Assembly: GCA_046732855.1 (NCBI GenBank)
Contig: JBKPNX010000058.1
Span: 1-24,688 of the forward strand
DNA: 24,688 bases
Source: JBKPNX01 sp046732855
Lineage (GTDB): Bacteria > Pseudomonadota > Alphaproteobacteria > Geminicoccales > Geminicoccaceae
Direction of reading: 5' to 3'
Shown here: positions 1-6,886 of the stretch, one piece after another
Layout of the letters: each line of letters starts with the position of its first letter
How positions within the stretch are numbered: the stretch's first letter is position 1
The notes under the pieces: model-generated
Seen by the model: the letters and a program-made list of their open reading frames with translations, nothing else
The model's database searches: none
What the model was told of the DNA's origin: nothing
Translations under genes and position numbers: made by a program

Positions 1-75
1 CTCGCCCACGGCGAGCCGGTGCCGCAGAACGAGCGGCTGGTGCACGTCGAGGAGCTGTCCATCGGGGTCCCCTGA
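1..75 (+). CDS. hicB: HicB-type antitoxin, C-terminal end only (partial)
   Basis: Frame 1 is open from the window edge to a TGA at 73-75 and encodes 24 residues. They include AHGEPVPQN, which resembles the Gly-Glu-(Pro/Ile)-Pro stretch in the HicB RNase-H-like partial fold. HicB proteins neutralise HicA mRNA interferases and often repress their own operon. The stop overlaps the ATG of the downstream hicA-like gene by one base (TGATG), the usual sign of translational coupling in a toxin-antitoxin pair. Any DNA-binding domain lies outside the window, so it cannot be classified further. The call rests mostly on the partner gene. Confidence 0.7.
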   Translation, partial: LAHGEPVPQNERLVHVEELSIGVP

Positions 76-302
76 TGGCGCGCATGCCACAGGTGAGCGC
101 ACGCGAGCTCGTTCGCTTCCTGAAGTTGCAAGGATTCGTCGAGGATCGGCAGTCGGGCGCTCATCTCACGTTGCGCCATCCGACCCGCAAGGTAACCGTG
201 ACCGTGCCGATGCACACCGGGGCTGATGTCGGGCGGGGTCTGGCGGTGCGCATCCTCAAGGACGCGGGCTTTACGGTCGACGCTTATCTGCGGCGGCGAT
301 GA
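75..302 (+). CDS. hicA: HicA-type mRNA interferase toxin
   Basis: This 75-residue protein has the full length and layout of the HicA/YcfA family, a small dsRBD-like fold that cleaves mRNA. It has an N-terminal helix (about residues 8-20, SARELVRFLKLQGF), then SGAH with the likely catalytic His30 (family form G-S-H, here G-A-H), a strand region (LTLRHPTRKVTVTVP), the MHTGADVGRGL stretch and a final helix (LAVRILKDAGF). The ATG at 75 overlaps the end of the hicB fragment, so the pair is cotranscribed and coupled in the order antitoxin-toxin. No terminator is evident downstream; the gene runs into a 1.3-kb repeat-rich region. Gly-Ala-His replaces the commoner Gly-Ser-His, which need not impair activity. 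Confidence 0.88.
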   Translation: MARMPQVSARELVRFLKLQGFVEDRQSGAHLTLRHPTRKVTVTVPMHTGADVGRGLAVRILKDAGFTVDAYLRRR

Positions 303-653
303 TGGAGGCGGCGACCACCGACGTGCGGCGTTTACCGCCACCACGAAACACGCTGCGGCGAGACATTTCGAAGCCGGCTTCTGCACCAGTTCGGCCGAAT
401 GAAGCCCGGGCGTCTCGGCGGTCACGCGTGTCGGTCGCGTGCAGCCTCCTCGGTGGAGCGATCGTCTCGGCTGCCCGGATTGAATGAATTCCCATAATCG
501 GCTACACTGCAGGCCTGCACCGGCGGCATGCCCGCCCTTCCCGTAAGCATCAGGCGGAGAGCGAAGCGCGATGGTCAGCGCAGGGGCGGCGTCGTGCGCT
601 GCTCGCAGCCCGACCGGACCGGGGTCGCCGGAAGCCGCGCCGTATCACGCCCA
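303..653. other. Intergenic stretch without a supported gene
   Basis: Between hicA and the repeat tract I see no ORF with a recognisable protein or good coding character; the short overlapping frames are typical of GC-rich DNA. The only notable element is a sigma-70-like promoter motif at 480-508, listed separately. Confidence 0.6.
480..508 (+). promoter_or_regulatory. Sigma-70-like promoter motif reading into the repeat tract
   Basis: TTGAAT (480-485; 4 of 6 to TTGACA) and TACACT (503-508; 5 of 6 to TATAAT at the strongest positions, with the final T kept) are separated by exactly 17 bp. The local sequence is less GC-rich than its surroundings. Transcription would run rightward across the repeats at 654-1506. 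There is no supported coding sequence downstream on this strand. It is a motif match only and could be chance. Confidence 0.3.
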
Positions 654-1506
654 AACGAACCCGAGCTCACAGAGATCGCCAAACGAACTTGGGGAATCAC
701 CGCCCGACGCGCAGCAGGCCTTCACCGGTGCTCACGAACGGACCCACGACCGCCGCGATCCGAATGAACCCGAGCCTCGCCAGTGCCGAACGAACCCGAC
801 GTCCCGCAGCAGGCCTTCAAACCCGTGCGCACGAACGAACCCGAGCCTGCCGCCACCAGAGGAAACCGCTACGCGCACCGCCTTCAAACGGTGCGAACGA
901 ACGAACCCGAGCCCGCTCGGAATCCGAACGAACCCGAACGTCGCCTATTGCCGAACGAGTCCGACGTCCCGCACCAGACCTCATGGCCCGTGGCCACGAA
1001 CGAACCCGAGCCGCGCTCGCAATCCAAACGGACCCGAGCCTCATGCGGCCCGCCCGGTGCACACGTCAGGGCGCCCTGCCGCGGGCACGTATTCCTACGG
1101 CCCCATGGACCACGCGAACCAAAGGTTGACGGCGAATGGTTAATCAGCCGTTACCGCCGGCGGAAAATCGGCAGGGTCACCAACGCCGCTCTGAGGACGA
1201 ACCAAGGCCTGTCGCAAAACCTGAACGGACCCGAGCCGTGCGTAGCCTCCGAAGGAACCCGAGCCTCCGAAGAATCCGAACGAACCCGAGCCTCGCCATT
1301 GCCGAAGAAACCCGACGTCCCGCACCAGACCTTCTGACCCCTGCGCGACCGAACTCGTCTTCCCAACGAACCTGACCACTGCCGAACGAAGCCGACGTCG
1401 CGCACCAGCCCCATGAGCCGTTGCCACCGACCAACCCGACCCGCGCCAGAGCCTGGTGAGCCGGTGCCCGAACCGACAAGCTGCCGTGCAACCGAACGAA
1501 CCCGAG
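654..1506. repeat. Array of degenerate GAACGAACCCGA(G/C) repeats
   Basis: A 12-15 bp core, best form GAACGAACCCGAGCC, recurs in one orientation about 17-20 times. Good copies start at 654, 763, 788, 833, 899, 926, 998, 1223, 1251, 1278 and 1494; weaker ones at 682, 734, 953, 1026, 1304, 1365 and 1383. Two variants occur: one ending GAGCC, and one continuing as GACGTCCCGC(A/C)CCAG. The second alternates with the first to give ~70-bp units near 697, 777, 941, 1293 and 1374. Spacing is irregular. The tract lies between two convergent genes (hicA and the lipoprotein gene). Several overlapping ORFs on both strands cross it, encoding Asn-Pro-Ser/Arg-Thr rich text, but these are by-products of the repeat and the scarcity of stops, not recognisable proteins. 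Function is unknown. Confidence 0.85.
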
Positions 1507-1601
1507 ACCAGCCGGATTGTCCGCCGGTTCGGCCCACACGGCGTCAGGCGCGCCCCGGGGATGCTTCTGTTGGTAAGTTTGTTGCTCGCCGGTGGGCGGA
1601 G

Positions 1602-2438
1602 TTACCGGATGGCGGCCGCCTGCACCTGCTCCAGCACCTCGCCGCTCACCTGCGCCGATAACACGCGGCCTCTCGAGCGTGACACAATCACCCCACCGAC
1701 TCGCTTGCCTTCCCATTCCACGAACTCGCCGAGGACCGGCACGTATGCCAGCACCACCTCGCTCGATTCCGTCCGGGCAGAATAATCTCGCTCCACGGTA
1801 TAGGCAGGCAGCCTGTAATCCAGGCCATTGACGTTCACCGTCACAGCCGTCGTGCCGGTGACCCGCATCGACGTGTCATGCTGTCTGCGATCGCGGCTTT
1901 CCCCCTCGGCCCAGTCTCCCGCCCAGTCGAAGGACCAGCAGAGTTGCCGCGGGTCGAAACCGTCGATCCTTTCGATGTCCGCCGCGCAGTCCGGGTTCGC
2001 CACGTTGCTCAGATCGGTCAGTCGAAACGCTCGCCACCCCCCGTTCTCGTGCCATTCGTACACGTTCGTCCGAAACGGTCCGTAGTAGGCATGGTAGCCG
2101 CTTATGCCATTGTCGGACGACGCCCGCTCGACCCGAAACGCGCCTTCTTGATAGACCGTGTCACGCTGCCACCGCGCGATGCGCGGGTCCGTCCAGTATT
2201 GCTGTCCGGTGCCCTCGACACTTTCCGTCGCGAGACTTTGGAACCGGCTTGCGGGCAGGGCATAGCTGAACATGTGCTCCGGGTGCGCATCCTCCCGCAC
2301 CAGCGCCGGGATCTCGTCTTGAGGCAAGGGAAGGGCGTAACCATCCAGCGAGGATCGAGCTGGGGGTGCGGTCTGACAGGCCTGAAGCACCAGCGCGGCG
2401 ACCGCCGCCGTTGCGGCTCTCGTAAAAGGATGCAGCAA
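1602..2438 (-). CDS. Putative lipoprotein of unknown function
   Basis: This 278-residue protein has a signal peptide with a charged start (residues 1-7), an Ala/Val/Leu core (8-18) and a lipobox LQAC with Cys21 as the lipidation site; the next residues (QTAPPARS) give no inner-membrane retention Asp at +2, so an outer-membrane lipoprotein is likely. The rest is soluble, with many aromatic residues (for example YHAYYGPFRTNVYEWH) and two internal cysteines near residues 152 and 168. I do not recognise a family. The start is TTG: a strong AGGAGG lies 4 bases upstream and there is no in-frame ATG before the signal core. It is transcribed towards the repeat tract and has no cotranscribed neighbour. 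Its stop at 1602 lies just outside the repeats. Confidence 0.75.
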   Translation of the reverse strand: MLHPFTRAATAAVAALVLQACQTAPPARSSLDGYALPLPQDEIPALVREDAHPEHMFSYALPASRFQSLATESVEGTGQQYWTDPRIARWQRDTVYQEGAFRVERASSDNGISGYHAYYGPFRTNVYEWHENGGWRAFRLTDLSNVANPDCAADIERIDGFDPRQLCWSFDWAGDWAEGESRDRRQHDTSMRVTGTTAVTVNVNGLDYRLPAYTVERDYSARTESSEVVLAYVPVLGEFVEWEGKRVGGVIVSRSRGRVLSAQVSGEVLEQVQAAAIR

Positions 2439-2592
2439 GCCGCCTCCTATACACCACTGATTGATGGAACCCTTTGCTTAGCCCAGTAACCGCGGAACGT
2501 GAAGACATCATCTGCCCGAAGCGGTGCCGCTCAGGGGGGCGCCGACGATGTTCGATGCTCACTCGAGCCGGCTGCGACAGCGGTTCGCGTCG

Positions 2593-2624
2593 AAAAAAGA
2601 GGCCCGGGGTTGTGGCCCCGGGCC
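2593..2624 (-). terminator. Intrinsic terminator of nrdJ
   Basis: On the minus strand a 9-bp perfect GC stem (GGCCCGGGG/CCCCGGGCC, 2601-2609 with 2616-2624, 6-base loop) is followed by TCTTTTTT at 2600-2593. It lies 58 bp past the nrdJ stop, is the right way round for nrdJ, and also separates it from the codirectional lipoprotein gene. Confidence 0.88.
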
Positions 2625-2681
2625 GCAGGCTTGGGAGGAGGAAGGTTAAATGCCCCGCTGCGGGCGGCAGTGCCCTCCGTG

Positions 2682-5600
2682 CTACGAGCAGCCCGTGGTC
2701 GAGCCGCAGGTGTCGCACTTCAGGCAGGTGCCGCTGCGCACCAGGGTAAAATTGGCGCAGCTGGGGCAGGGATCGCCCTCGTAACCTTTCAGTCGCGCCA
2801 ACCTCGCCTGAGCCAGCCGGTCGTCGCGGATCGCTGGCTCAGTCGATTCCGTCATCAGCAGGGCAGTGGCTTCGGCACCCGGGCGGTAGCCGGCTGAGCC
2901 CGGCGCCAGCGCTTGGGGCGCGAGCTCCTCCTTGGCTTTGCCGCCGCCGCGCAACAGGCGCAGGTTGCCGCGCACGTAGCCGCTGCTGGTCAGCTTGGCG
3001 AGCGTGTCCGGGCGCTTCAGGTCGCCTTCCCGGGCGGCGTCGCCCAAGCTGTCGTGATGCAGCTCATGGGGATCGACGTTCGCGAGATCGGTGCGCTCCA
3101 GATAGGAGATCGCGAGCTCGCGGAAGATGTAGTCGACCACCGAGGTCGCCATCTTGATCGTGTCGTTGCCCTGGACCGGGCCCGACGGCTCGAACCGGGT
3201 GAACGCGAACGCGTCGACCAGCTCCTCGAGCGGCACGCCGTACTGCAGGCCGATCGAGACCGCGATCGCGAAGCTGTTCATCAGCGAGCGGAAGGCAGCG
3301 CCTTCCTTATGCATGTCGATGAAGATCTCGCCGAGCCGGCCGTCGGCGTATTCGCCGGTGCGCAGATAGACCTTGTGGCCGCCGACCACCGCCTTCTGGG
3401 TGTAGCCCTTGCGCCGGTTCGGCAGCCGCTCGCGCTGCGCGACCATGCGCTCGACCACCTGGACGACGCGCTCGCCCGAAGGCGTCTCGGCCAGCTCGTC
3501 GGGCTCGAGCGGCTCCTCGCCGAGCAGCACCGCGGACAGCGGCTGCGAGAGTTTCGAGCCGTCGCGGTACAGCGCCATCGCCTTCAGCCCGAGCTGCCAC
3601 GCATCGAGATACGCCTTGGCGCAGTCCTCGACGGTGGCGGTCGCCGGCATGTTGATGGTCTTGGAAATGGCGCCCGAGATGAACGGCTGGGCCGCCGCCA
3701 TCATGCGGATGTGGCTCTCGGTCGAGAGAAAGCGCCTGCCGAGGCGGCCGCACGGATTGGCGCAGTCGAACACCGCGAGATGCTGGTCCTTGAGGTGCGG
3801 CGCGCCCTCTACGGTCATCGCGCCGCAGCAGAAGAGGTTCGCCGCCTCGTACTGCGCCCGGCCGAAGCCGATCTCGGCGAGCAGGTCGAGCTCGAGGTCG
3901 GCAAGGCGCGCGTCGCTCACGCCGAGTGTGTCGCGGCAGAAGTCGTGGCCGAGCGTGTAAGGGTTGAACGCATAGCGGATGTCGAACGCGCTCGGCAGCG
4001 CGCGCTCGAGGCGCTCCAGCACCTCGGGCGTGAAGCCCTTGGCGGCGAGCGTCTCGTGGTTGATCTCGGGCGCGCCGATCAAGGTGCCGCGGCCGACCGC
4101 GTAGCGCACCACGTCATCGATCTGCTCGGGCGCGTAGCCGAGCGTCCTGAGGGCACGCGGCACCATGCGGTTGATGATCTTGAAGTAGCCGCCGCCCGCG
4201 AGCTTCTTGAACTTGACCAGCGCAAAGTCCGGCTCGATGCCGGTCGTGTCGCAGTCCATGACCAGGCCGATCGTGCCGGTCGGCGCGATCACCGTGGTCT
4301 GGGCGTTGCGATAGCCGTACGCCTCGCCCCACTCGAGCGCCTCATCCCAGGCCGCGCGCGCCGCCTCGACCAGCTCGGGCAGGGGCACCCGGCCCGCATC
4401 GAGCGGCACCGGGCGCACCGCGAGACCCTCATAGTCCCGCTTCTCGCCGTGCGCGGCGCGCCGGTGATTGCGCATCACCTGCAGCATCGCCTCGCGGTTC
4501 GCGCCGAAGCCGGCGAACGGGCCAAGCTCCTTGGCCATCTGCGCCGACATGCCATACGCGGTGCCGGTCATCAGCGCGGTGAGCGCCCCGGCGAGCGCGC
4601 GGCCTCTGTGGCTGTCATACCCGAGGCCCGAGGCCATCAGCAGGCCGCCGAGATTGGCGTAGCCGAGCCCGAGCGTGCGGTAGCGATACGACAGCTCGGC
4701 GATCCGCTCCGAGGGGTACTGGGCCATCATGACCGAGATCTCGAGCACGACGGTCCACAGGCGCACCGCATGGGCGAAGCCAAGGGCGTCGAAGCCGCCG
4801 TCCGCGCGCAGGAACGCGACCAGGTTGAGCGAGGCGAGATTGCACGCGGTGTCGTCGAGGAACATGTACTCCGAGCACGGATTGGAGGCGTTGATCCGGC
4901 CGGAGCTCGGGCAGGTGTGCCACTCGTTGATCGTGGTGTCGTACTGCACGCCGGGATCGGCGCTGGCCCAGGCGGCATGCGTGATCCGGCTCCACAGGCG
5001 CCGCGCCGGCACCGTCTTCGCCACCGCGCCGTCGGTGCGCCGCTTGAGCGCCCACTCGCGGTCCTCGACCACGCGCTCGAGGAACTCGTTGGTGACGCGC
5101 ACCGAATTGTTGGAGTTCTGGCCGGAGACGGTCAGATACGCATCCGAATCCCAATCGGTCGAGTAGGTCGGGATCTCGATCCGGGTGTAGCCCTGGCGGG
5201 CGTAGAGGATTGCCTGCTGCAGGGCGCTCTCGGGCAGCAGCGCCTGGCGCGCGGCGCGGACCGCCCGCTTGAGCTCGGGGTTCGCCTTCGTATCGAAGCG
5301 CGCCTCGCCGTCCAGCCCCGCGGCATGACAGGCGGTCATGATCGCGTTCAGATGGCGCGCGAGCAGCTTCGAGCCGGCGACCAGCGCGGCGACCTTCTGC
5401 TCCTCGACCACCTTCCAGTCGACGAACTGCTCGATGTCGGGATGGTCGACGTCGACCACGACCATCTTGGCGGCGCGTCGCGTGGTGCCGCCCGACTTGA
5501 TCGCCCCGGCAGCGCGGTCGCCGATCTTGAGGAAGCTCATCAGGCCGGACGACCGGCCGCCGCCCGAGAGCGGCTCGTCCTCGCCGCGCAGCCGGGAGAA

Positions 5601-6302
5601 GTTGGTGCCGGTGCCGGAGCCATATTTGAACAGGCGCGCCTCGCGCACCCAGAGGTCCATGATGCCGCCCGGATTGACCAGGTCGTCCGCGATGCTCTGG
5701 ATGAAGCAGGCGTGCGGCTGCGGGCGCTCGTAGGCGGAGGTCGAGGCCCGTACCTCACCGCTGTGGTGGTCGGCGAAGTAATGGCCCTGGGCCGGACCGT
5801 CGATGCCGTAGGCCCAGTGCAGGCCGGTGTTGAACCATTGCGGCGAGTTGGGCGCGGCGTGCTGGCGCGCGAGCATGCAACGCAGCTCGTCGAAGAACGC
5901 GCGCGCGTCGCTCTCGCCGTCGAAGTAGCCGCCCTTCCAGCCCCACCAGGTCCAGGTGCCGGCCAAGCGGTCGAACACCTGCTTGGCCGAGGTCTCGCCG
6001 CCATAGCGCCGCTCCGCCGGCAGCGCGGCAAGCGCCGGCTCGTCGGCCTCCTGGCGGCGCAGCCACTCCGGCACGCTCGGATCGTCCACCGGGCGCAGGC
6101 GCGCGGGGATGCCGGCCTTGCGGAAATACTTCTGGGCGAGCACGTCGACCGCGACCTGCGACCAGGCGCTCGGCACCTCGATGTCGTCGGCGCGGAACAC
6201 CACCGAGCCGTCCGGGTTGCGAATCTCGCTGCACGCCGTGCGGAACTCGATCCCGTCGTAGGGCGACGTCCCTTCGGCGGTGAAGGTGCGCGTGATTCTC
6301 AT
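2682..6302 (-). CDS. nrdJ: Vitamin B12-dependent class II ribonucleoside-diphosphate reductase
   Basis: This 1206-residue enzyme reduces ribonucleotides to deoxyribonucleotides in the cytoplasm using an adenosylcobalamin-derived radical, so it needs no oxygen and no small radical subunit. Visible signatures are NPCSE at 474-478 (active-site Cys476 and Glu478) and Cys487 eleven residues later in TACNLASLNL, matching the spacing of the radical and redox cysteines of class II enzymes; PTGTIGLVMDCDTTGIEPDF; NPCGRLGRRF; and the C-terminal zinc-ribbon-like tail CPSC...CLKCDTCGSTTGCS that carries the shuttle cysteines. Length and tail fit the alphaproteobacterial form. I chose the ATG at 6302 because family proteins begin near MRITRTFT and GGAG lies about 8 bases upstream; the frame stays open to 6350. 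Its start overlaps the stop of a 39-codon ORF by ATGA. A terminator follows. Tandem NrdR-like boxes lie 330 bp upstream. Confidence 0.97.
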   Translation of the reverse strand: MRITRTFTAEGTSPYDGIEFRTACSEIRNPDGSVVFRADDIEVPSAWSQVAVDVLAQKYFRKAGIPARLRPVDDPSVPEWLRRQEADEPALAALPAERRYGGETSAKQVFDRLAGTWTWWGWKGGYFDGESDARAFFDELRCMLARQHAAPNSPQWFNTGLHWAYGIDGPAQGHYFADHHSGEVRASTSAYERPQPHACFIQSIADDLVNPGGIMDLWVREARLFKYGSGTGTNFSRLRGEDEPLSGGGRSSGLMSFLKIGDRAAGAIKSGGTTRRAAKMVVVDVDHPDIEQFVDWKVVEEQKVAALVAGSKLLARHLNAIMTACHAAGLDGEARFDTKANPELKRAVRAARQALLPESALQQAILYARQGYTRIEIPTYSTDWDSDAYLTVSGQNSNNSVRVTNEFLERVVEDREWALKRRTDGAVAKTVPARRLWSRITHAAWASADPGVQYDTTINEWHTCPSSGRINASNPCSEYMFLDDTACNLASLNLVAFLRADGGFDALGFAHAVRLWTVVLEISVMMAQYPSERIAELSYRYRTLGLGYANLGGLLMASGLGYDSHRGRALAGALTALMTGTAYGMSAQMAKELGPFAGFGANREAMLQVMRNHRRAAHGEKRDYEGLAVRPVPLDAGRVPLPELVEAARAAWDEALEWGEAYGYRNAQTTVIAPTGTIGLVMDCDTTGIEPDFALVKFKKLAGGGYFKIINRMVPRALRTLGYAPEQIDDVVRYAVGRGTLIGAPEINHETLAAKGFTPEVLERLERALPSAFDIRYAFNPYTLGHDFCRDTLGVSDARLADLELDLLAEIGFGRAQYEAANLFCCGAMTVEGAPHLKDQHLAVFDCANPCGRLGRRFLSTESHIRMMAAAQPFISGAISKTINMPATATVEDCAKAYLDAWQLGLKAMALYRDGSKLSQPLSAVLLGEEPLEPDELAETPSGERVVQVVERMVAQRERLPNRRKGYTQKAVVGGHKVYLRTGEYADGRLGEIFIDMHKEGAAFRSLMNSFAIAVSIGLQYGVPLEELVDAFAFTRFEPSGPVQGNDTIKMATSVVDYIFRELAISYLERTDLANVDPHELHHDSLGDAAREGDLKRPDTLAKLTSSGYVRGNLRLLRGGGKAKEELAPQALAPGSAGYRPGAEATALLMTESTEPAIRDDRLAQARLARLKGYEGDPCPSCANFTLVRSGTCLKCDTCGSTTGCS

Positions 6303-6418
6303 CGCGCGGCTCCGCTTCCGGCGGCCGCGATGACCCCCGCCAGCCTCCATCGAGCTACGCGCCCGATCCGCGGCAGGGCCTTCTCCAGGGACATCAACGT
6401 GGTTGCGATCATGCTCAT
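6299..6418 (-). CDS. 39-residue small ORF coupled to nrdJ
   Basis: An ATG at 6418 opens a 39-codon frame whose TGA (6301-6299) overlaps the nrdJ ATG as ATGA, the classic arrangement for translational coupling. AAAGGGG lies about 11 bases upstream of the ATG as a possible ribosome binding site. The peptide begins MSMIATTLMSLEKALPRI and continues with a basic, Trp- and Arg-containing segment, then an Ala/Gly-rich end (LAGVIAAAGSGAAR). I do not recognise it. It could be a real small protein, or a leader peptide whose translation sets ribosome entry on nrdJ. The antisense frame here is also open, which is common in this GC-rich DNA, so the coupling and the binding site are the main support. Confidence 0.45.
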   Translation of the reverse strand: MSMIATTLMSLEKALPRIGRVARWRLAGVIAAAGSGAAR

Positions 6419-6461
6419 CCGGCTCAACCCCTTTTAGGCCACGCGGGCCGAAAAGTTAATA

Positions 6462-6490
6462 GAAAGTTGCCAGGCGACTTTCGCGTCGCC
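6462..6490 (-). promoter_or_regulatory. Two mutually exclusive hairpins in the nrdJ leader
   Basis: Stem A pairs 6462-6470 with 6474-6482 (9 bp, one G-U, 3-base loop); on the nrdJ RNA it is followed by UAUUAACUUUU, a weak U-rich run. Stem B pairs 6473-6478 with 6485-6490 (6 perfect bp, 6-base loop). The two share bases 6474-6478, so they cannot form together. Stem B is transcribed first, stem A second, 44 nt before the small ORF. This resembles an attenuator or switch, but no ligand or known RNA family is recognised. Confidence 0.35.
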
Positions 6491-6634
6491 GCACCGGCGC
6501 CCGGCCTGCCCGGCGCCCTCAGTCTTCCGTCAAGCCCTTGCGCGCCCTAAGATTTCGGCCCGAACCCACTCCCCGGGCTCGGTCGGCAGATCACCGCCCA
6601 CCGCCGCCGATCGCCCTCCGTGACACCCCGCCAT

Positions 6635-6650
6635 TAACCATATGTTGGGG
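6635..6650 (-). promoter_or_regulatory. NrdR box 1 (proximal to nrdJ)
   Basis: Read on the minus strand the 16-mer is CCCCAACATATGGTTA. Against the NrdR consensus acaCwAtATaTwGtgt it keeps every strongly conserved base (C4, A6, A8, T9, T11, G13). NrdR is the ATP/dATP-sensing repressor of ribonucleotide reductase genes. Centre lies 32 bp from the second box. Confidence 0.72.
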
Positions 6651-6666
6651 TATGGCGCAATCGTAA

Positions 6667-6682
6667 AGCCCACATGTAGGCA
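6667..6682 (-). promoter_or_regulatory. NrdR box 2 (distal)
   Basis: Read on the minus strand the 16-mer is TGCCTACATGTGGGCT; it keeps the same conserved NrdR positions (C4, A6, A8, T9, T11, G13). The gap to box 1 is 16 bp, giving 32 bp between centres, about three helical turns, as expected for cooperative tandem NrdR binding. No nrdR gene is in the window. Confidence 0.68.
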
Positions 6683-6847
6683 TCGAGCTCAATTCGCCGA
6701 TGGTCGCCATGCTCGGCGCTGGCGCGCCGCTACGCCACCGCGTTGACGGAGGCGTTCATGGATCTCAGGCGCTGGAGACAGCGCTGCGATCAAGGTCGCC
6801 TCAAGGCGTATTGATAAGGAACGAAGCGAGAACGCGTGTTCAGGGGG

Positions 6848-6856
6848 TTATCCACA
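6848..6856 (+). promoter_or_regulatory. Isolated DnaA-type 9-mer
   Basis: TTATCCACA is a perfect match to the high-affinity DnaA box. It is the only one I noticed here, with no AT-rich unwinding region nearby, so it does not indicate an origin. DnaA can regulate nrd genes in other bacteria, so a role between nrdJ and its neighbour is possible but unsupported. Confidence 0.3.
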
Positions 6857-6858
6857 GT

Positions 6859-6886
6859 CTTGGCGCGCGCAGCTTGGCGCGCGCAG
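6859..6886. repeat. 14-bp perfect tandem duplication
   Basis: CTTGGCGCGCGCAG occurs twice head to tail (6859-6872 and 6873-6886), directly beside the DnaA-type 9-mer. It looks like a recent slippage or duplication event in non-coding DNA; no function is evident. Confidence 0.85.

Noticed and set aside
654..1506. CRISPR array
   Set aside because: Repeats are 12-15 bp, degenerate and unevenly spaced, spacers are partly repeated themselves, and no cas gene is present.
571..1716. Several overlapping ORFs (plus and minus) across the repeat tract as real proteins
   Set aside because: Frames on both strands are open over the same repeats, no ribosome binding sites fit well, and the Asn-Pro-Ser or Val-Arg-Ser motifs simply translate the DNA repeat.
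2913..6437. A 1174-codon open frame on the plus strand opposite nrdJ
   Set aside because: It is the antisense shadow of nrdJ in GC-rich DNA; the product is Arg/Ala/His/Glu-rich with no family resemblance, while the opposite strand carries a complete recognisable enzyme.
6303..6634. Cobalamin riboswitch upstream of nrdJ
   Set aside because: A B12-dependent enzyme makes this tempting, but I found no B12-box or matching core in the leader. A covariance-model search would settle it.
6600..6860. Replication origin
   Set aside because: Only one perfect DnaA 9-mer is present, without clustered boxes, an AT-rich unwinding element or origin-linked genes.
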